Assembly (NCBI GenBank): GCA_008694505.1
Contig: VZDJ01007753.1
Coordinates: 17,085,003-17,149,002, forward strand
DNA: 64,000 nucleotides
From: Cyanoderma ruficeps
Lineage: Eukaryota > Chordata > Aves > Passeriformes > Timaliidae
Direction of reading: 5' to 3'
A model generated the notes under the pieces. It was not told the origin of the DNA. It worked only from the letters and a program-made list of their open reading frames with translations, and did no database searches. Of this stretch, positions 39,432-52,810 are shown one piece after another (within the stretch, counting starts at the first letter, position 1; each line of letters opens with the position of its first letter). Position numbers and translations under genes: made by a program.

Positions 39432-41761
39432 CCTGCAACAGCTAAACCCAGTATTTTACTATGAAAACAGGTAACTCCTTGTCCTCTCTCTGCCATATTG
39501 ACATTAGGACTCTATGTAAGACTCACGAGGCCCATTTCTCTTGGATTTAAGTTAAATGTCTTTGCACTTCTTTCACCTGCCTTTAAAAGTGTCTTCTTCC
39601 CTCTGCTTATTTTGTAATGGCAGCATAAAGTTTTGAATTACGAAAGAGGACTTAAATTTATGATCCCGGTGATCCTGATGGCAAGTGCCAGGTGAACAGT
39701 ACAAATCTTCCCTGAATCCAGCTTGCCTTTGATCCAGGCATGTGTGTACCCTTTCCACTCTCTGTGCCTCCAAATGTTCCTTCTTTGATTTTGGGAATGT
39801 GTGGAGCAGCAATTTCATTAATTGTGTGCTGAAGCCGGCGAACAAATTAGCATCTGTGCACAAAGGTGCTCCCCTGGCCACCCTGTCTGTGCTGCTACAC
39901 TTAATTGGTGTGAGCGTGGCAAGGGAGAAGCCAGCAGGCAGGCACTGCATTTAGCTTTCCTCTTTCTTCCCCTCTCACTCAGAGATTCCTCTACATTATT
40001 TTTGATTCAGAGTCTCCAGGCATCTTGTTTAATTTATGCTGCAACTTTCTTATTGTCCCCAGAAATGCATTTGCAAAGAAAAAAAATCCACGCAGAGGAT
40101 CCTTATGAGAGAGTGAGGGAAGCTGCCAATGGTGATTATGCAGAGAGACAATCAGCATGAAGAGTGGCTAGTGCCTCTGAACAAAGAAGTTATCAGTAAA
40201 AAATGGCAGCTTTGATCAATTTGTGTTTTCACTTGCCTCCATGAAAGGCTGTAAGCCTTTAACTTCAAGTCCAGCCATCAAGCCCAGTCTGCTCTTCCCT
40301 GAAAACAACTATGTGGAAAAAAACCTTTCTTCCCTTCTACCTCCCCATTTGAGGCGTTTAGGATTAACACAGTGTCTCCAAGCTTATGCCTGGTGTTTCT
40401 TCCCCTCCTTCTGAGCCTGGGCTTTTGTCTTTGGCCTGTAACTGCTTTGCTGTGCTTTGTCCTGCTCACTCACAGACCATGAAGAACCTGCATATCTTCA
40501 AGTGTTTTCAAGGGGGTGTTCATGAAGGCACTGCTATCCAGGGAATACGCCCCAAGGAAACTGTCTAGAGCAAGATCTGAGCTCTTCAACACAATGAAAG
40601 GGAGCAGTTCTGTGCCCTTTGCCTTGGGTATTGGAAAAGCTGCAATCCAGAGGCAGAGCTTCTGCTGCCTGCACAGAAATGTGTCCCCCTCGCCAGCAAC
40701 TGCCTCCAGGGCTTGTGCTTCCCTTGGGGGTGAGGGGAGAGAAGTCTGCAGCCATCCCTCAGCCAGGGTGTCCTCTAGCATGGCCCCTAGCTGGAAATCC
40801 TGCCACAGCAGGGAAACTTGGCACTCCACCTCTCACAGGGGTACAGCTGGCAGCAGCATAGCATCATCCTTTCCCAGCAGCACTGCTTTTACAGAGTCTA
40901 TGGCCCAGTATGGTGAGCCTTAGGACTGCAGGAGGAAGGAGAAATTAGCATGCATATCCCTGTGCTTCTTGGGCCCACAGCATCCAGGTCTCATAACTCT
41001 CCCTTTCTCTGTGCTGTCCTGATGCCTCTATTGTTTCTCATCAGCTCTCAGTATGTTGATTTAATGTCTTCTGCCTTCCTGGGGCAGAAATAACACTTGT
41101 CCTTTCCCCTCATCTTGAAGGTGATGCTATGCAGCTGTGGAGAGTCCTTGAGAGTGCATTAGTGGCATTACTGGCAGCTCTGACCCACAACCATCTCTCC
41201 TTTGTCTGTGCCAGACAAGAGATTAAATTTCCCAATCTTACAAACTGTAATGAAAAGATGAACAGGAGGCCAGGGTTCTTTCCTGGGTATAGCAGAGCTG
41301 CGATGCTCTCTGCAGAGGCGTGGGTTCAGCTCCCCCTCAGTGCTCCCACTCAAGTACGTGGATGACAACCAGAAGAGTTGGTTTTGGTATTGTCAGAACA
41401 GTTCCAGTTGCCTGTTTGGCCATGTGTAAATGAGCAGGGCCTCCTCCAGGCACGAAATCCTGGGGAGGTGCAAGACTTTGGCTCCTCCATGCTGCTGGCT
41501 TTTCTGGTGCTGTGCATGTGCAAAGCAGGGAACACTGCCCAGGCACTCAGTGGAGAAAGAGACTGAGGGATACTGTGGTGTGCCTCAAGGGTGGCACAGG
41601 AACAGCAGGTTCAGCTTGTGCTGAATGCACAAACATGTGACTGTCCCAATGCCACACAGTGTAACAGAGGAGTCATTCAACACAAAGCTTCGGCTCACTT
41701 GAAATGCAGGACTTGCTGGAAAACACTGTCCCCAAGGTCACTGAAAGATATTGCTGGCCTC

Positions 41762-41790
41762 AACAGCTCAACACCTCCTGTTGAGCTGTT
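41762..41790. repeat. Perfect 12-bp inverted repeat with 5-base loop
   Basis: AACAGCTCAACA at 41762-41773 and its exact reverse complement at 41779-41790 flank the loop cctcc. Related segments sit on either side (near 41692-41723 and 41808-41844), so the hairpin lies between two diverged direct copies. Confidence 0.75.
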
Positions 41791-44700
41791 CAGAAGGTAA
41801 CAACAAGCTCATTTGAAATGTGGCCCAAGGCTTGCTGGAAAGCCAAGCTCTGGCTGAGCAGTCGGCTCTGCCCAACACCCTGGGCCAGTGCTGACTGCAG
41901 CCTGCCTCCACCTGAGCAGACTTGCTTGTAAGGCAGCCCGGGGCTCCCTGCAAACCCAGGCCCCTGTGAAACATCTATCAGTCCCAGACAGCCTGCAGCT
42001 GAGCCTGAGCTTAGCTTTGTGTCTTGCACAAAGTAAAAAGCCAAGAGTATTTTCCTTGGCTCCACAGCACCTCCTGGTCTGTTGCCATTGCTGTACACTG
42101 CCACTGTTGTTTGTTTACTCCCAGGGATGAGTGAGACAGGCAGTGGCATCTTGTCCTGATGTTTCTGGACCCACCAAAGTTTTCAGTAGCTTTCTGCTGA
42201 AGTGGTTTCAACTCCTCTGGGTTGCACCTGCTTCCCCTTCCCTCTCCCATGTCAGGGCAGCTTGAGCCATGATTTTTGTGTTGGTACTTGCATGGGGAAC
42301 CCAATGTAGGAGCTGGAAGCTAACTGTTTCTGGATTGGAAATTTTGTGAGTGTAGAAAGCTGAAAAGCCAGGGCTGTGGCTCAGACAACAGCCACCCTGG
42401 TTCCCTGCCAGAAGCTCTTCCTTATCCCTGCCATTTAGGTTTCTCCCTTCTTGAGGAGGCAAGTGAGTTATGATCTTGAGGAACTGGCATGGGCGCAGAG
42501 CCAGACAAATGATGGGAGCTCTCAAAAGAGTAGGTCAAAGACAGGAGGACAAAGAAAAAAGGGAGGAAAATTCAGACATAGCCTTCTGCTGCAGTTTCTG
42601 AGGAGGACAACTTCATCCACAGCAATTAAAAGGTTAATTCCCTTGACAACACTTCCCCCTCTTTCCCAAAGTCTATCTCAGAAATAATCAAAGTATTTAA
42701 TTAATATTGCACTAGTCCAAATAAGTACAATCATCTTCTAGGAGTATTTACATGTCAGGCTATAATTAGCAGCCTCCTTGGCACCAGCCCACATGAGGTG
42801 ACAGGTCACAGTTTCCATTACATGCTGCATTTTTCCATATCATTGCTCATTCCTGAGTGACTATGAAATGAGTTAACCAAACTCGGCAAAGATGGTGCAT
42901 TGAGTGAGCCATGGTGGCAAGCAGAAGAGGAGCAACTGATCTTTCCTGTCAGGAACTTGCTGACAATAATCAACACCTTAGTTAAGTGATAATCTCCTTC
43001 ATTTTTTAAAAGTATGCTTTTCAAGTAGTCTGAGAAGTGGAATTTCAAGATTTCTCCATTTCCTAGTGATGATGAACCATTTCTGCCTTGACTAAACTTC
43101 CATCTCCTACTTAGGAGGGAAGTGTTTTGTCCATCCTACTGGATGATATCTCTTGTTCCAACAGAGGCAGACAGGTGAAAGAGTGGCTGCACTTAAAAAA
43201 CCAAAATTGTTCTTGAATGCCTTTTACTCCTAGACCTCGCTGTTAGCCACTCAGACAAGATAGGACATGTAAGGAGGCAAAATGAAGTTTCAGACTAGAC
43301 ATGAACTTCGGTCTGTGGAGAAAAGTTGTTGGGTTAAGATCAGAGCTGCAGGAGGTTGAGTCCTGGAGGACTGGCTTCTGTCACTGCATTTGTTGAGATT
43401 TTCCCATTTTTACTATAATTTTACTCAAAAAAGCTATCCATAAAGGATCAAAACAGATACAGGCGTAAATCTAGAAGAAAATATCAATGAGCAAATTCCT
43501 ATCTTTTCTCTTACAAAAATGTAAGCATTGTTATTTTCTCACTCAGACACGTGTGTTGCCTATTTGCAAGGGCAACCGGATGGGAAAAGGTCCAGTGAAG
43601 TGGTCAACAACACGGAGGAATCCTCTGGTCTCCCTGGATTCTTTTTGAATTTCTTCCTGGAACTTCATCCCTATATAATGTTCAAGGGTTTTGCAGAAAT
43701 GGTGGCTTCTCGTTTGGTGGCATGTCAGCTCCTCATTTAACTGGCTTTCTGCTTGGATGTGAAGCTCCAAATAGGTTTTTTTCTTCTCACTGACCCACTC
43801 AGAAGTCCCAGGCTCCATTTTGGGTAGGAATGTGGATGCAGTATGTTTGAGGGAGATGAGGGAAAGGAAGGATGAAGCATTTAGGGTGCATGCAGATTTC
43901 AAGCTGATGCCCTGCCTGGCTGCTGTGAGGCAGCAGGAACATTAATGCTGACCCCCACCTATGGGCTGTCTTACAGCTGCAGCTGGACAAAGATGTGAAC
44001 AAGTAAAAGTGCCTCCTCCGGCAAGAGAAAGAAGGTGGAAAAGTAGAGAGATAAGGAAATATAAATCATATGTTTTTGCAGTGAAGTTTCCTGATGAACC
44101 TCTTGTCTAGGCCTCCCCCAGTGGCTCACACATGGCTGCTGCTCTGCTGGTCCCCTGTGCTGGCAGCAGTAGACTGCCCTTCAAGCCTCAGAGCGTGCAG
44201 GGCTCAATTATGCACTTACATGTCTTCCTCAAAATTGGCACCATCTGGACCACCACCTGAATGTCATTTTTTTTCCTGCACAGCTTCTCACATGATTTGC
44301 CAGCTTGTGTTTGTGATTAGGAGGGGGGGGAGGTGTGTAAAAGGTGGTGAGATCTGGCACAGGTTTTTTTGCATAAGCAATGCCACTGACAGAACTTTTA
44401 TTTAGGATTTAATTGATCTCTGCACTTCCTTGGAAGCCTGTGCCACTTATTCAGAGGAAATCCCTAAATCTGTGTCAACCTCCAACAGGGCTAAGTTTAT
44501 TCTTCTAAAATGACAAACATATTAATCACCCTAAGGATAACCTCAGAAATAATAAGCAGCATTTTGTTTGAAACACTTCCACAGGGAAGAGAGAGCATAC
44601 CAGGACAGGACTTGGAGAGGCCAGTCTCTGTTGAGTGGTTCAGGTAGCACAGGCACCCAAACAGCATCTACAGATCAGCTCTCACAACCTCCCCCAGAAT

Positions 44701-46613
44701 GCTCAGGTGAAACAAGTATTGCCCCATCACCTGCAGCACACCTGAAGCTCTGATTATACAAAAGTGTCCAAAATCACAATCTTAATTTTAGGAGTTTGTT
44801 GTATTCCAGGACACAGACTCCTAAAACAAATAATGATTTCATAAATCTAACTAATCCAGGCTGTTGAGCTGTTGCTGCAGAGTACATTCTTGTACCAATG
44901 CTGCCTCTGCCACCAGCCACTTTCAGCAGCACAGGAAAGAAGGCCACTATTCATAGAGGCTGTATCCAGGTGGTACCTACTGAGTACACAGTCCAGCTGT
45001 ACAGCACCCAATCAGGACCTCTGTCTGGGGTGAACAATAATAAGGATGTTGGTTCACAGGGTGTGAAATTATTTGCATACACCAGTAAAAAAAAATTAAT
45101 AATGAAATTTTTAAAATACGAATGCTTTAATAATATTAAATATATTACTTCTTATAGGGAAACTTGGAAAGTTCAGTGCCTGCTGCCTTCACAGAGGCCG
45201 TGAGGAAATGAGTTGGTTGCATTGCAACCAATAAATCACAAACTTCTAGGTAAAACCTCTTTCAAATCATGTTGCCTGACAGTGTATGTCAACCAAATAA
45301 GGGTTTTCAATGTTTTAGCATATGCAGACACACAGTCCTTGTCACTACTCATACCATCACTAGTGAGCTAATCCGAGAGTCACACCCTCTGCCTTCCTGC
45401 CATCAAAGGCAGTGCAGCTGCCATCACTATGGAAGCCCTGCAAATGCACAGGTGTTTTCTAAATACCTGTGAGTGCTGATCCTCAAGGTCAAGGAGGGCT
45501 AGATTCTGCCTCACCAATGAAGCTCAAGGAAAATCAGGATCTATGGAGAATGGCACTACCTCCAGGTGGGGGACTAGTCATGTGAAAACTGGGTAAAACC
45601 TTCACTAGTATGGAGAGGAGGATTTGCCATATTAGCTCTGCCTAATGGTCAATACATTAAAAAACAGCAGAAGCCAGAGCTGGCTCCCCTTCTAGGAAGA
45701 AGAAAGCAGGTGCCTTGCTGGGGAGGGCTTGTGCAATTGCAGCAAGTCCTTCAATATGACCAGTGTGAGGGAAGCTTCCAGAAGAAATTTTGCCTCTACT
45801 GCTAAGGAAATTATACACCATTCTTTGTTTACCATTAACTCACAGCAGTTTGATATACTTTCAGTTTTGGGTAACTGATCACTCTGAGTATACTGCTCCT
45901 CTCATTTTTCCAGTCAGGGAGCCTATCCCATCAGCTCTATGGTTTGCATCCTCCACATTCACAAGTTAGCTCCACTATCCAATAGCCAGGTAGTCTTTCT
46001 AGTGGCCTTCTGTTGGAGTCTCTGCAAAAGCTCTCCTAATTTACAGCAAGTGTGCATATTTTAGAGATCAAGACAAAAACATACCTATTCCTAACTACAG
46101 GGAGGAGAAAGGTATATGCTCCTCTGCAGGGGGAGCTTAGGATCACAGCTACACCACAGGTAAGAAGGGTAGGGCTGTAGCACTGTACTAACAAAAGGAT
46201 CTGCCATGTCCTTTTGAGAACCAAGCAGGTCTAGGTCAGCCAGAAGAAGCTCTGCCAGAGAAGGGCCATGGGTCTCAGCCTTTTATTTGAAACTTAACTT
46301 GATCACAATGTCAAGACCTCAGCTGCTGGTTCAGCACTACACTAATTAAAACTGTATCTTACATCCCTTTAATGACTGGTCTAACAAATGGGAGCAAGAA
46401 TTGATCAGATACCCAAAGTCAGTTAGTTTTGGCTGTTCCAGTAAAACAGGAGCACTACATGCATATTGCTATGAAATAGCTCATAGTCAGACACACAAAC
46501 AGCACACACGTGGAATTAAATCCAAAGAAACTTAAGGAAAACATGCTTTTGTTCAAGATGCTGAGAGAAGAGGTCCATTTCCTTCTTAAGTGCCTATCCT
46601 AAGTTTGAGTAGA

Positions 46614-46636
46614 GGATGGATGGACGGATGGATGGA
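46614..46636. repeat. (GGAT)n microsatellite remnant
   Basis: There are about six GGAT/GGAC units with one substitution. GGAT is a frame of the reverse complement of the CCAT motif expanded at 39.4 kb. Confidence 0.9.
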
Positions 46637-48411
46637 ATAAGACAAGAGAAATTATTGAAATCCCTGATATTTTACTTGTTTTTAACAGACTGAATGGGTT
46701 TTTTTCTGTTTGTTTGTCTTTTGGTTTTTTGCCTTTTTTTTTTAAAATAATGAGCCACCTCTTTCATGAAGTCCGGGAGGCCAGCAATTGCTCTTTTCCA
46801 CCTAGAAATTGAGTGTTGGAGTGGTGCCAACTCTCAAAGAAATGAAGTGCTAGCCAGTGGCAAGAAAATGCAGTTTGATTTATTCTAAACCTTTAAAGAG
46901 AGTGGTAGGCCTGTACATTAAACCCAGCAGCCTTTTAATTATGGATTGGCTATTTCTAGTAGCCTTGAGATACAATCATCTGTCCAAATGAAAAAACAGC
47001 TGGGTGGCAAGGCTGAAATACAGCCTTGCTGATTTTGCCCAAACAAGGAGACTCAACAACTTTCATGGAAGTTTTTGCTGCATAAACACTGTAGGCACCT
47101 ACCCTGCAGCTGGATACAGGCTCGTATATCACCTACATCTGGAGCACAAACTGACACTGACTACAGTTTTTCAGCAAATTCATAAGCAATGATTTAGGTT
47201 GGTCTGTGTTCACATCCCTTTTCTTTCCAGAAATATTTTGAAATAGAACTTGACTTAGAAGAATGTTTCTGGAAGGTAGAATTAAAAGAAGTATCGGAGA
47301 AAGATTGCACAAACCCCACTGTAACAGTTGTATCCATATTCTTGGGTGGCAGAGACAATACCAAGGGACCTGAATATCCAAGAAAAACTAAATACAGCTC
47401 CTTGCACTTCAGCTATCCAGTGTCAGTAGCAAACTCTGTGAATGAGGTGCAGATTAATCAATTTCCCTAGGAATAACTCTCTGGCAAGTAAATATTTGGC
47501 AATTATATTCAAATAGTGAATAAATCTTGGAGATACTGCAATCTACTTGTGGGTAATTTGTTAACACCAGAAGAAATAGAGTTAGTCAAAAACATCTTTG
47601 CCCAGGAATGACAGGCTCATAGGGTAATAGAAATTAATTTTCCATCCCTAATACTGGGCACTACTTCTGCATGGTATCACAGACCCTGACAGTTCTTTGG
47701 CATGTGATGTTGAAAACAGCCAGTTGCAATTTGTGTTTGGTCTTAAATTTACAGTTTAGCCGAGGGGATAGAAAAATGCTTCCTGTTGGAAGCAAATTCA
47801 CCCCTCCACTGGGCCCACACAGACTCTGCACCGTGCTTTGAAGTTCCCTGTAAAATTGTGGAATTGGTGCATGGCCCCCACCTGACCAGGGGGGTCATCT
47901 GGAATGTGAACTCTCAGGATGTGACTGAGGCAGGGACAGGTTGCCTCCAGCATGTTTGAGGTTAACACTTTGTGCTCTTGTGCTGTGACTGCAATTTCAA
48001 GTCTCCCATCATCACTGTTGTTAGCAGTAATGAGCCTACTATGGATGATGGTATCCCCCTCTGTGACAATCATGAATTGCATCCCTGATGGAAGCACTAT
48101 CTTAAGGCAATGATCCTGTATTCCAGGCTGTTATCCAAGCATGCTGGAGAGGCAGGAGGTGATGGCCAAGATTGACACAAGAAGGAGCTCAGCAGCCTCA
48201 AGGGAGCTGAGCTCAGTGGTGAGATGGCAGCACGCAGGAAGATTAAAGGGCTTTCTGAGCCACCAGCTCATCAGCTGTGTCCTTGCTTCCTAGAATCGGG
48301 ACAAAGTGGGAAGGGGACTGACTCACTGGGACTTCTTTTTCAACATCCTCTCCCGTGGGGATCTTCCATCAGCCGAAGTGCACCTCCTATTTCTGCTCTG
48401 CTGAGGTGAAG

Positions 48412-48480
48412 TCTGCTGTACCAAGTCAAACTCTGCTCCCTCTGCTGTACCAAGTCAAACTCTGCTCCCTCTGCTGTATC
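48412..48480. repeat. 29-bp tandem duplication, about 2.4 copies
   Basis: Unit 1 (48412-48440) is repeated exactly at 48441-48469. An 11-base partial third copy with one or more differences follows to 48480. The exact identity suggests a recent duplication. Confidence 0.95.
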
Positions 48481-51400
48481 TATTGCCACCAGAGTGCAGT
48501 GGGTGCTCCTGTGGTCTTCCAGGAGAATGAGTAAATAGGATAATTTCAAGTGCACCCACACACAACTGCTTGGCTGGGATGAGTCACCAGGAGCAGGCTG
48601 GGAATCTCAGCAATGTCTGCCTGGCTGCAGTGCTTGTGCAGCACCAAGGGGAACACATGGTATCTCCATGCCAGAGCTCCTGACAGACACTATAGGAAAA
48701 AACACATTTGTCTTATTTTATGGGGAACTTGTGCATGGGAAATCCATGCAGATATTCCCCCTGATTTTGGAAGTATGTGCATGTGTGCATGTATATGTAT
48801 TGACCAAGTATGATGGTCAGTATAACAGTGTTATATAAAGCTCTCTCTTAACATGACTGCAGGATGCTTGTCTTACATGCAAACAAAAAATCCCTGTGGC
48901 TATTGCACAAGACTTTTCTGTGGAAAAATGATTCTAGGAATGATGTAGATGGCTTTAACAGTTTTACTGGAAGTGTTTTCAGAAAGACCTTCACTCTGCA
49001 GCCAGGTGCACTAGTTGCTGTGAAGACAAATGTGCAGGGTTTTGAGAATGTCATGTATGTCAATAATATAATTATTTTCAGATACTATGGATTTTACATT
49101 TTTAAAGCCTTTGATGATACGCCCATTCTGGACTGGGAACAACTGCTGACTCCTCTTGCAGTGTTGGGCATGACCCCTTTCTGATGGGAGTCAGCTTCCC
49201 TTTTCAGCTACTGTGACAGAATTGAAAATGTGCCCAACAGGAAAGCTAGAGTGGGTTTGGCATTGACTCTGTCTCCCCTTGGCAACTCTTGCTAGGGTAA
49301 ATTTGCAACTGAAATTCCAAATTTGGCAAGAAAAGGAGGAACCATTTTCCTGGCAGCCCTCCACAGGTACTCAGGAGAGTGGATGGGGGGTGGTAGCCAC
49401 AGAACAGATGGCAGTGTGGGATGAAGGTAAGTAAAGTGGTCAAAGATGTGGAATAAATAGATTTAACAGATATGTTATATCACAACATGTGTGACACATG
49501 CATGCAGTTTTCCATGAAGAGCACAATGCCAGGGTTATACCTCACTTACACAAACGACTGAGTAATTGTAATTGTGCCGTATGGACAAGCACAGCCCTTC
49601 TGTCTTCACATTACTATGTTTTTTCTGAGTGATCTTTTAAAGAAAGACAAAGGCAGCAAAATCGATAGCAGTCTTTGAGAAACTGGCATATGAGAAAAGC
49701 CTCAGCCATTACAGTCTGAGGTGGGAAAAAGGCTGAAAAGAGACATGATAATCCATAAATATCTACACTTTTCATGATGGGGAATGGATGTTGATACAAA
49801 GTGCAATAAACTCAAGACTATGCAAAAAATACATTAATGGAAATACTCAGGGAAAAAAAAATCTATTTTTGCTAAACACCTTTGCTATTTGTGGCCTACA
49901 GATGGCTCTCCCTGTTTTTAAACTTACTCAGAGATGACATTTTATGCTGTATATCAGACTTCTTTTTTTCCTTGCAGTAAATGTATCAAGTATGGGAAAA
50001 ATGTGTTCCTGAGGGCATCTGCTAAGGTCCCATCCATGGAGGTTTCAGAGGTGTGCTAGATAAAGCAACCTCAGTGAATATTCAGTCGGGAAAATCCTGC
50101 TGATTAAAGGGAGCAGTGCAAGACGAGCTGCCAGGTCTTTTATTATCTATGACTCCAGGACTATTGGTAGGGAAGGGAGTTCTTGCATAAAAGCCTTTAC
50201 TGGCTTTATTTATGCAAAGGCTGCTTCCAGGAAGGGGGAATCCATCATGTCAGAGATGAATGCAAACACAGAGCTTTCTCTCTTGCCCTCTCTCTCCATT
50301 TGGACTGTCCTTTCACTTGACATAGAGACTGTGGTGTTCTGTGTATACTCTGCAACCTGATTTGCTTAAGACTCCCCAGAAACAAAGAGACAGTGAGGGC
50401 GGGATCACCTTAACACAGTGACTTGACTGTTTTCTGGGAACTGCTTGCTGGGTCAGAAGAGAAAGTCAGGGAAGGAAGGCCAAGTCCCACAAGAGTGGGC
50501 TCCAGTGATGCCCTGACAGGCAGGCAGGGAGCCAAAGGAAGGATGCTGATCCAGGTCCCTTCACCTGTACCCAGGCACATCTTTCCTCTGACCAATTAGA
50601 GACCTCAAGGCCCTGGCAGATGAGAAGAAAGATCACCCCCAAACCACCGTTAGAGTGATGCAGAATTGCCACCATATTCATCAGGTCAGTAATACCCCAG
50701 GTGATAAAGAGAAAACCCACACTACAAATTTAATTTCCTACTTTCCTAGCACTACTCTCGACAGTGCTTCCACATTTTAGAAGTCTGCAATTTGCTGTGC
50801 TGCTTTTCATAAAGCTCTGACAATTGTCTAATTAAAGGATGGCAGAAGGCAGCTAAGCTCTGCCCAGCTCTGGCTGTAAGGGCACTTTTGCAGAGGGGAA
50901 GGTAGGGTGCATCAAAGGAGTTCAGCATCATGTCAGAGTATCTCCATATCCAGAGGCAGGTCATCACAGGAGGACAGGCATTTTTGGGTAGGGTACTACC
51001 TGTCCAAAATGCATGACATGCAGAAACTTAGGAGCTTAGTTACAAGATAGGGCTTGCGGGTGTCCCATAGTGCACAGAAAGATTTTTTTTTTCCTATGTG
51101 TTGGATGTGGGATCATATGTACAGGGCTGGCTGAAGAAACTGGCAAGACAAACTTTGTTCAGACTGTGGAAAGCTCTAGTTAGCTTGATTTGTCCAGACC
51201 ATGCCCCAAATCTGTCTGTGCCCCAGCATGGAAGATATAACATATGGTATCGGGCATCAGCTGAGGGAAGGATTTGAGGCCTTCCCTGCTATTTTCTGTA
51301 TAAACAAATATGCAGCTGCACTGACAAAGAAAGAAAATGTCCCAGGGGTGACAGCACAGCCAAGCAGTCCCTGAACACAGTATGCAGGCAAATGCTACAA

Positions 51401-52469
51401 ACTTGCTTCTGCCAAGGTGCTGCCACTGCCTGAGCTCAGGTTGTGCCTCTTCAGCTCCCAGCCCAAATTGCAGTGTGGGGTTGAGATCCAAAGAGGTGTG
51501 AGTCCAAACCACATATGCACTCCCCTCACCCCATTTTTGCAATTTCAGAGCTCAGTAGCCTTGCATGTGGCGGCCCTTGAGGAGCGTTTCTTTTAGCGAA
51601 GAGAATGATTCTTCAGCCAGCTTTTGTAGGAAAATATTAGTTTGGCAATCCCTTCATGAGTTGTACAGACCAGCCTCTCCAAGAGGAGGTAAGGGAAAAC
51701 AAGAGTTAAGGGAAAGCAGCTGAGAAGCGCAGATGCTGAAGCAAGGGGATGTGGGGAAGATCCAGGGCAATGGTGATGTGGTGCGCTGGCAGCATGATGG
51801 GTGGAGGAGCACGGATGCTCTGATGAGCAGAGCTGCAGGATGGCTTGAAGGCAAACACACAAAGCAAATAAGCCTGTCAAGCAAGACAAGGGACTGCACA
51901 TTGCAACTCTCTGATACCCAAGATATTAATGATGGACTCTGTGTGCACTAAGCACAGGGTCTAGTTGAGGAAGGTAACGATTTCCCTGGCCTGTTACTGG
52001 TCCCTTCCTGCAAAACCAGCAAATGTTACACATCCTGCAGAGGCAAATGGCACACAGGAAACAGAGATGCTCCAAAGGATGTAAGCCCAGTAGCTCTGAG
52101 CTCTCATGTGGGCGGTCACACTCAGGTCTGGGAAGCAGCACAACCCTCGAGCAGGGTCGCTGGCATTCACACCTCCAGGTTCTGCAGGCCGGCACAGCCT
52201 GACCTTGCTGGTGAGGAGGGCTTGGGTTGCAAACACTGCTCGTCTCTGGGACCTTCAAAACCTGAGAGCCACAGGTCTTGTCCTCCTGTGAAGCAGCGCA
52301 CCCAGCTTGTTGATGGCCGGCTTTCTGGCTTATTTGGGAGGAGCAGAGCCATGCCTCTGGTGCTGATGCCAGAGGCTGCGGGATGAGGGTCACTGAGCAG
52401 CCCGGATGCCCGGTGCAGCACACCAGGTGCCTTTGGCAGCCCCTGGCATGGAACAGAGCTTCCAAGCTG

Positions 52470-52810
52470 GGCGCGCAGCCTTTGTTTTCGGTGTTTGCTG
52501 CGGCTCGGCATGGTCCATCCAGCTGCGGCTGGATACGATGAGGTTCCTCGGAAAGGGTTAAGGCCCGCGGGGGGAGCAGCCGGAGCCCGGCGCGGTCCCT
52601 GCCCGTGGCGGGCGCAGCTGCGGCCCGGCCCGGCCCGGCCAGCTGGCTGCGGGCCCTGCCCGCGGGAGGCCCCGGCCCGAATCCTGAGCGGTTCCGTGCC
52701 TTGCGAGGTCAGAAACACTCGGCGGCAGAGAGTCCAGCCCCATCCCCGCTGCCCTTCCAGTCCGTGGGCTGCAATGCGGGATGGTGCCCGTGTGCCCACA
52801 TGCTACACGG
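52470..52810. promoter_or_regulatory. CpG island, possible promoter of an unrecognised transcript
   Basis: The GC content is very high and by eye there are about 45 CpG dinucleotides in about 340 bases, in strong contrast to the CpG-poor flanks. It includes a short CCCGG tandem run at 52622-52640. Vertebrate CpG islands usually mark promoters, but neither DPF3 nor RGS6 is known to start here, and no coding exon can be recognised. Overlapping open frames of 140-210 codons on both strands follow from the lack of AT-rich stop codons and are not evidence of protein. A + strand transcript would run towards the RGS6 3' end as an antisense RNA. A - strand one would run towards DPF3. Confidence 0.7.

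Larger units (their letters stand above)
31751..41600. other. Intergenic stretch, no gene recognised
   Basis: No recognisable exon lies on either strand. It holds AT-rich blocks that may be conserved non-coding elements (about 33.55-33.70, 35.10-35.22, 39.03-39.17 kb), a G12/T-rich low-complexity tract at 37020-37081 and a (CCAT)n microsatellite at 39373-39431. GC-richer segments at 35.2-35.6 and 36.2-36.8 kb give longer open frames on both strands, but these look random. Confidence 0.6.
41601..52469. other. Intergenic stretch, no gene recognised
   Basis: No known exon was found. It contains a pair of related segments around a perfect hairpin (41692-41844), an AT-rich block with homeodomain-type cores (about 42.64-42.83 kb), a (GGAT)n remnant at 46614-46636, a T-rich low-complexity stretch at about 46697-46745, a continuously open - strand frame at 47798-48110 and a 29-bp tandem duplication at 48412-48480. 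Confidence 0.6.

Noticed and set aside
51926..52465. A 179-codon - strand frame.
   Set aside because: It is Cys/His/Ser-rich without ordered zinc-finger spacing and overlaps the flank of the CpG island.
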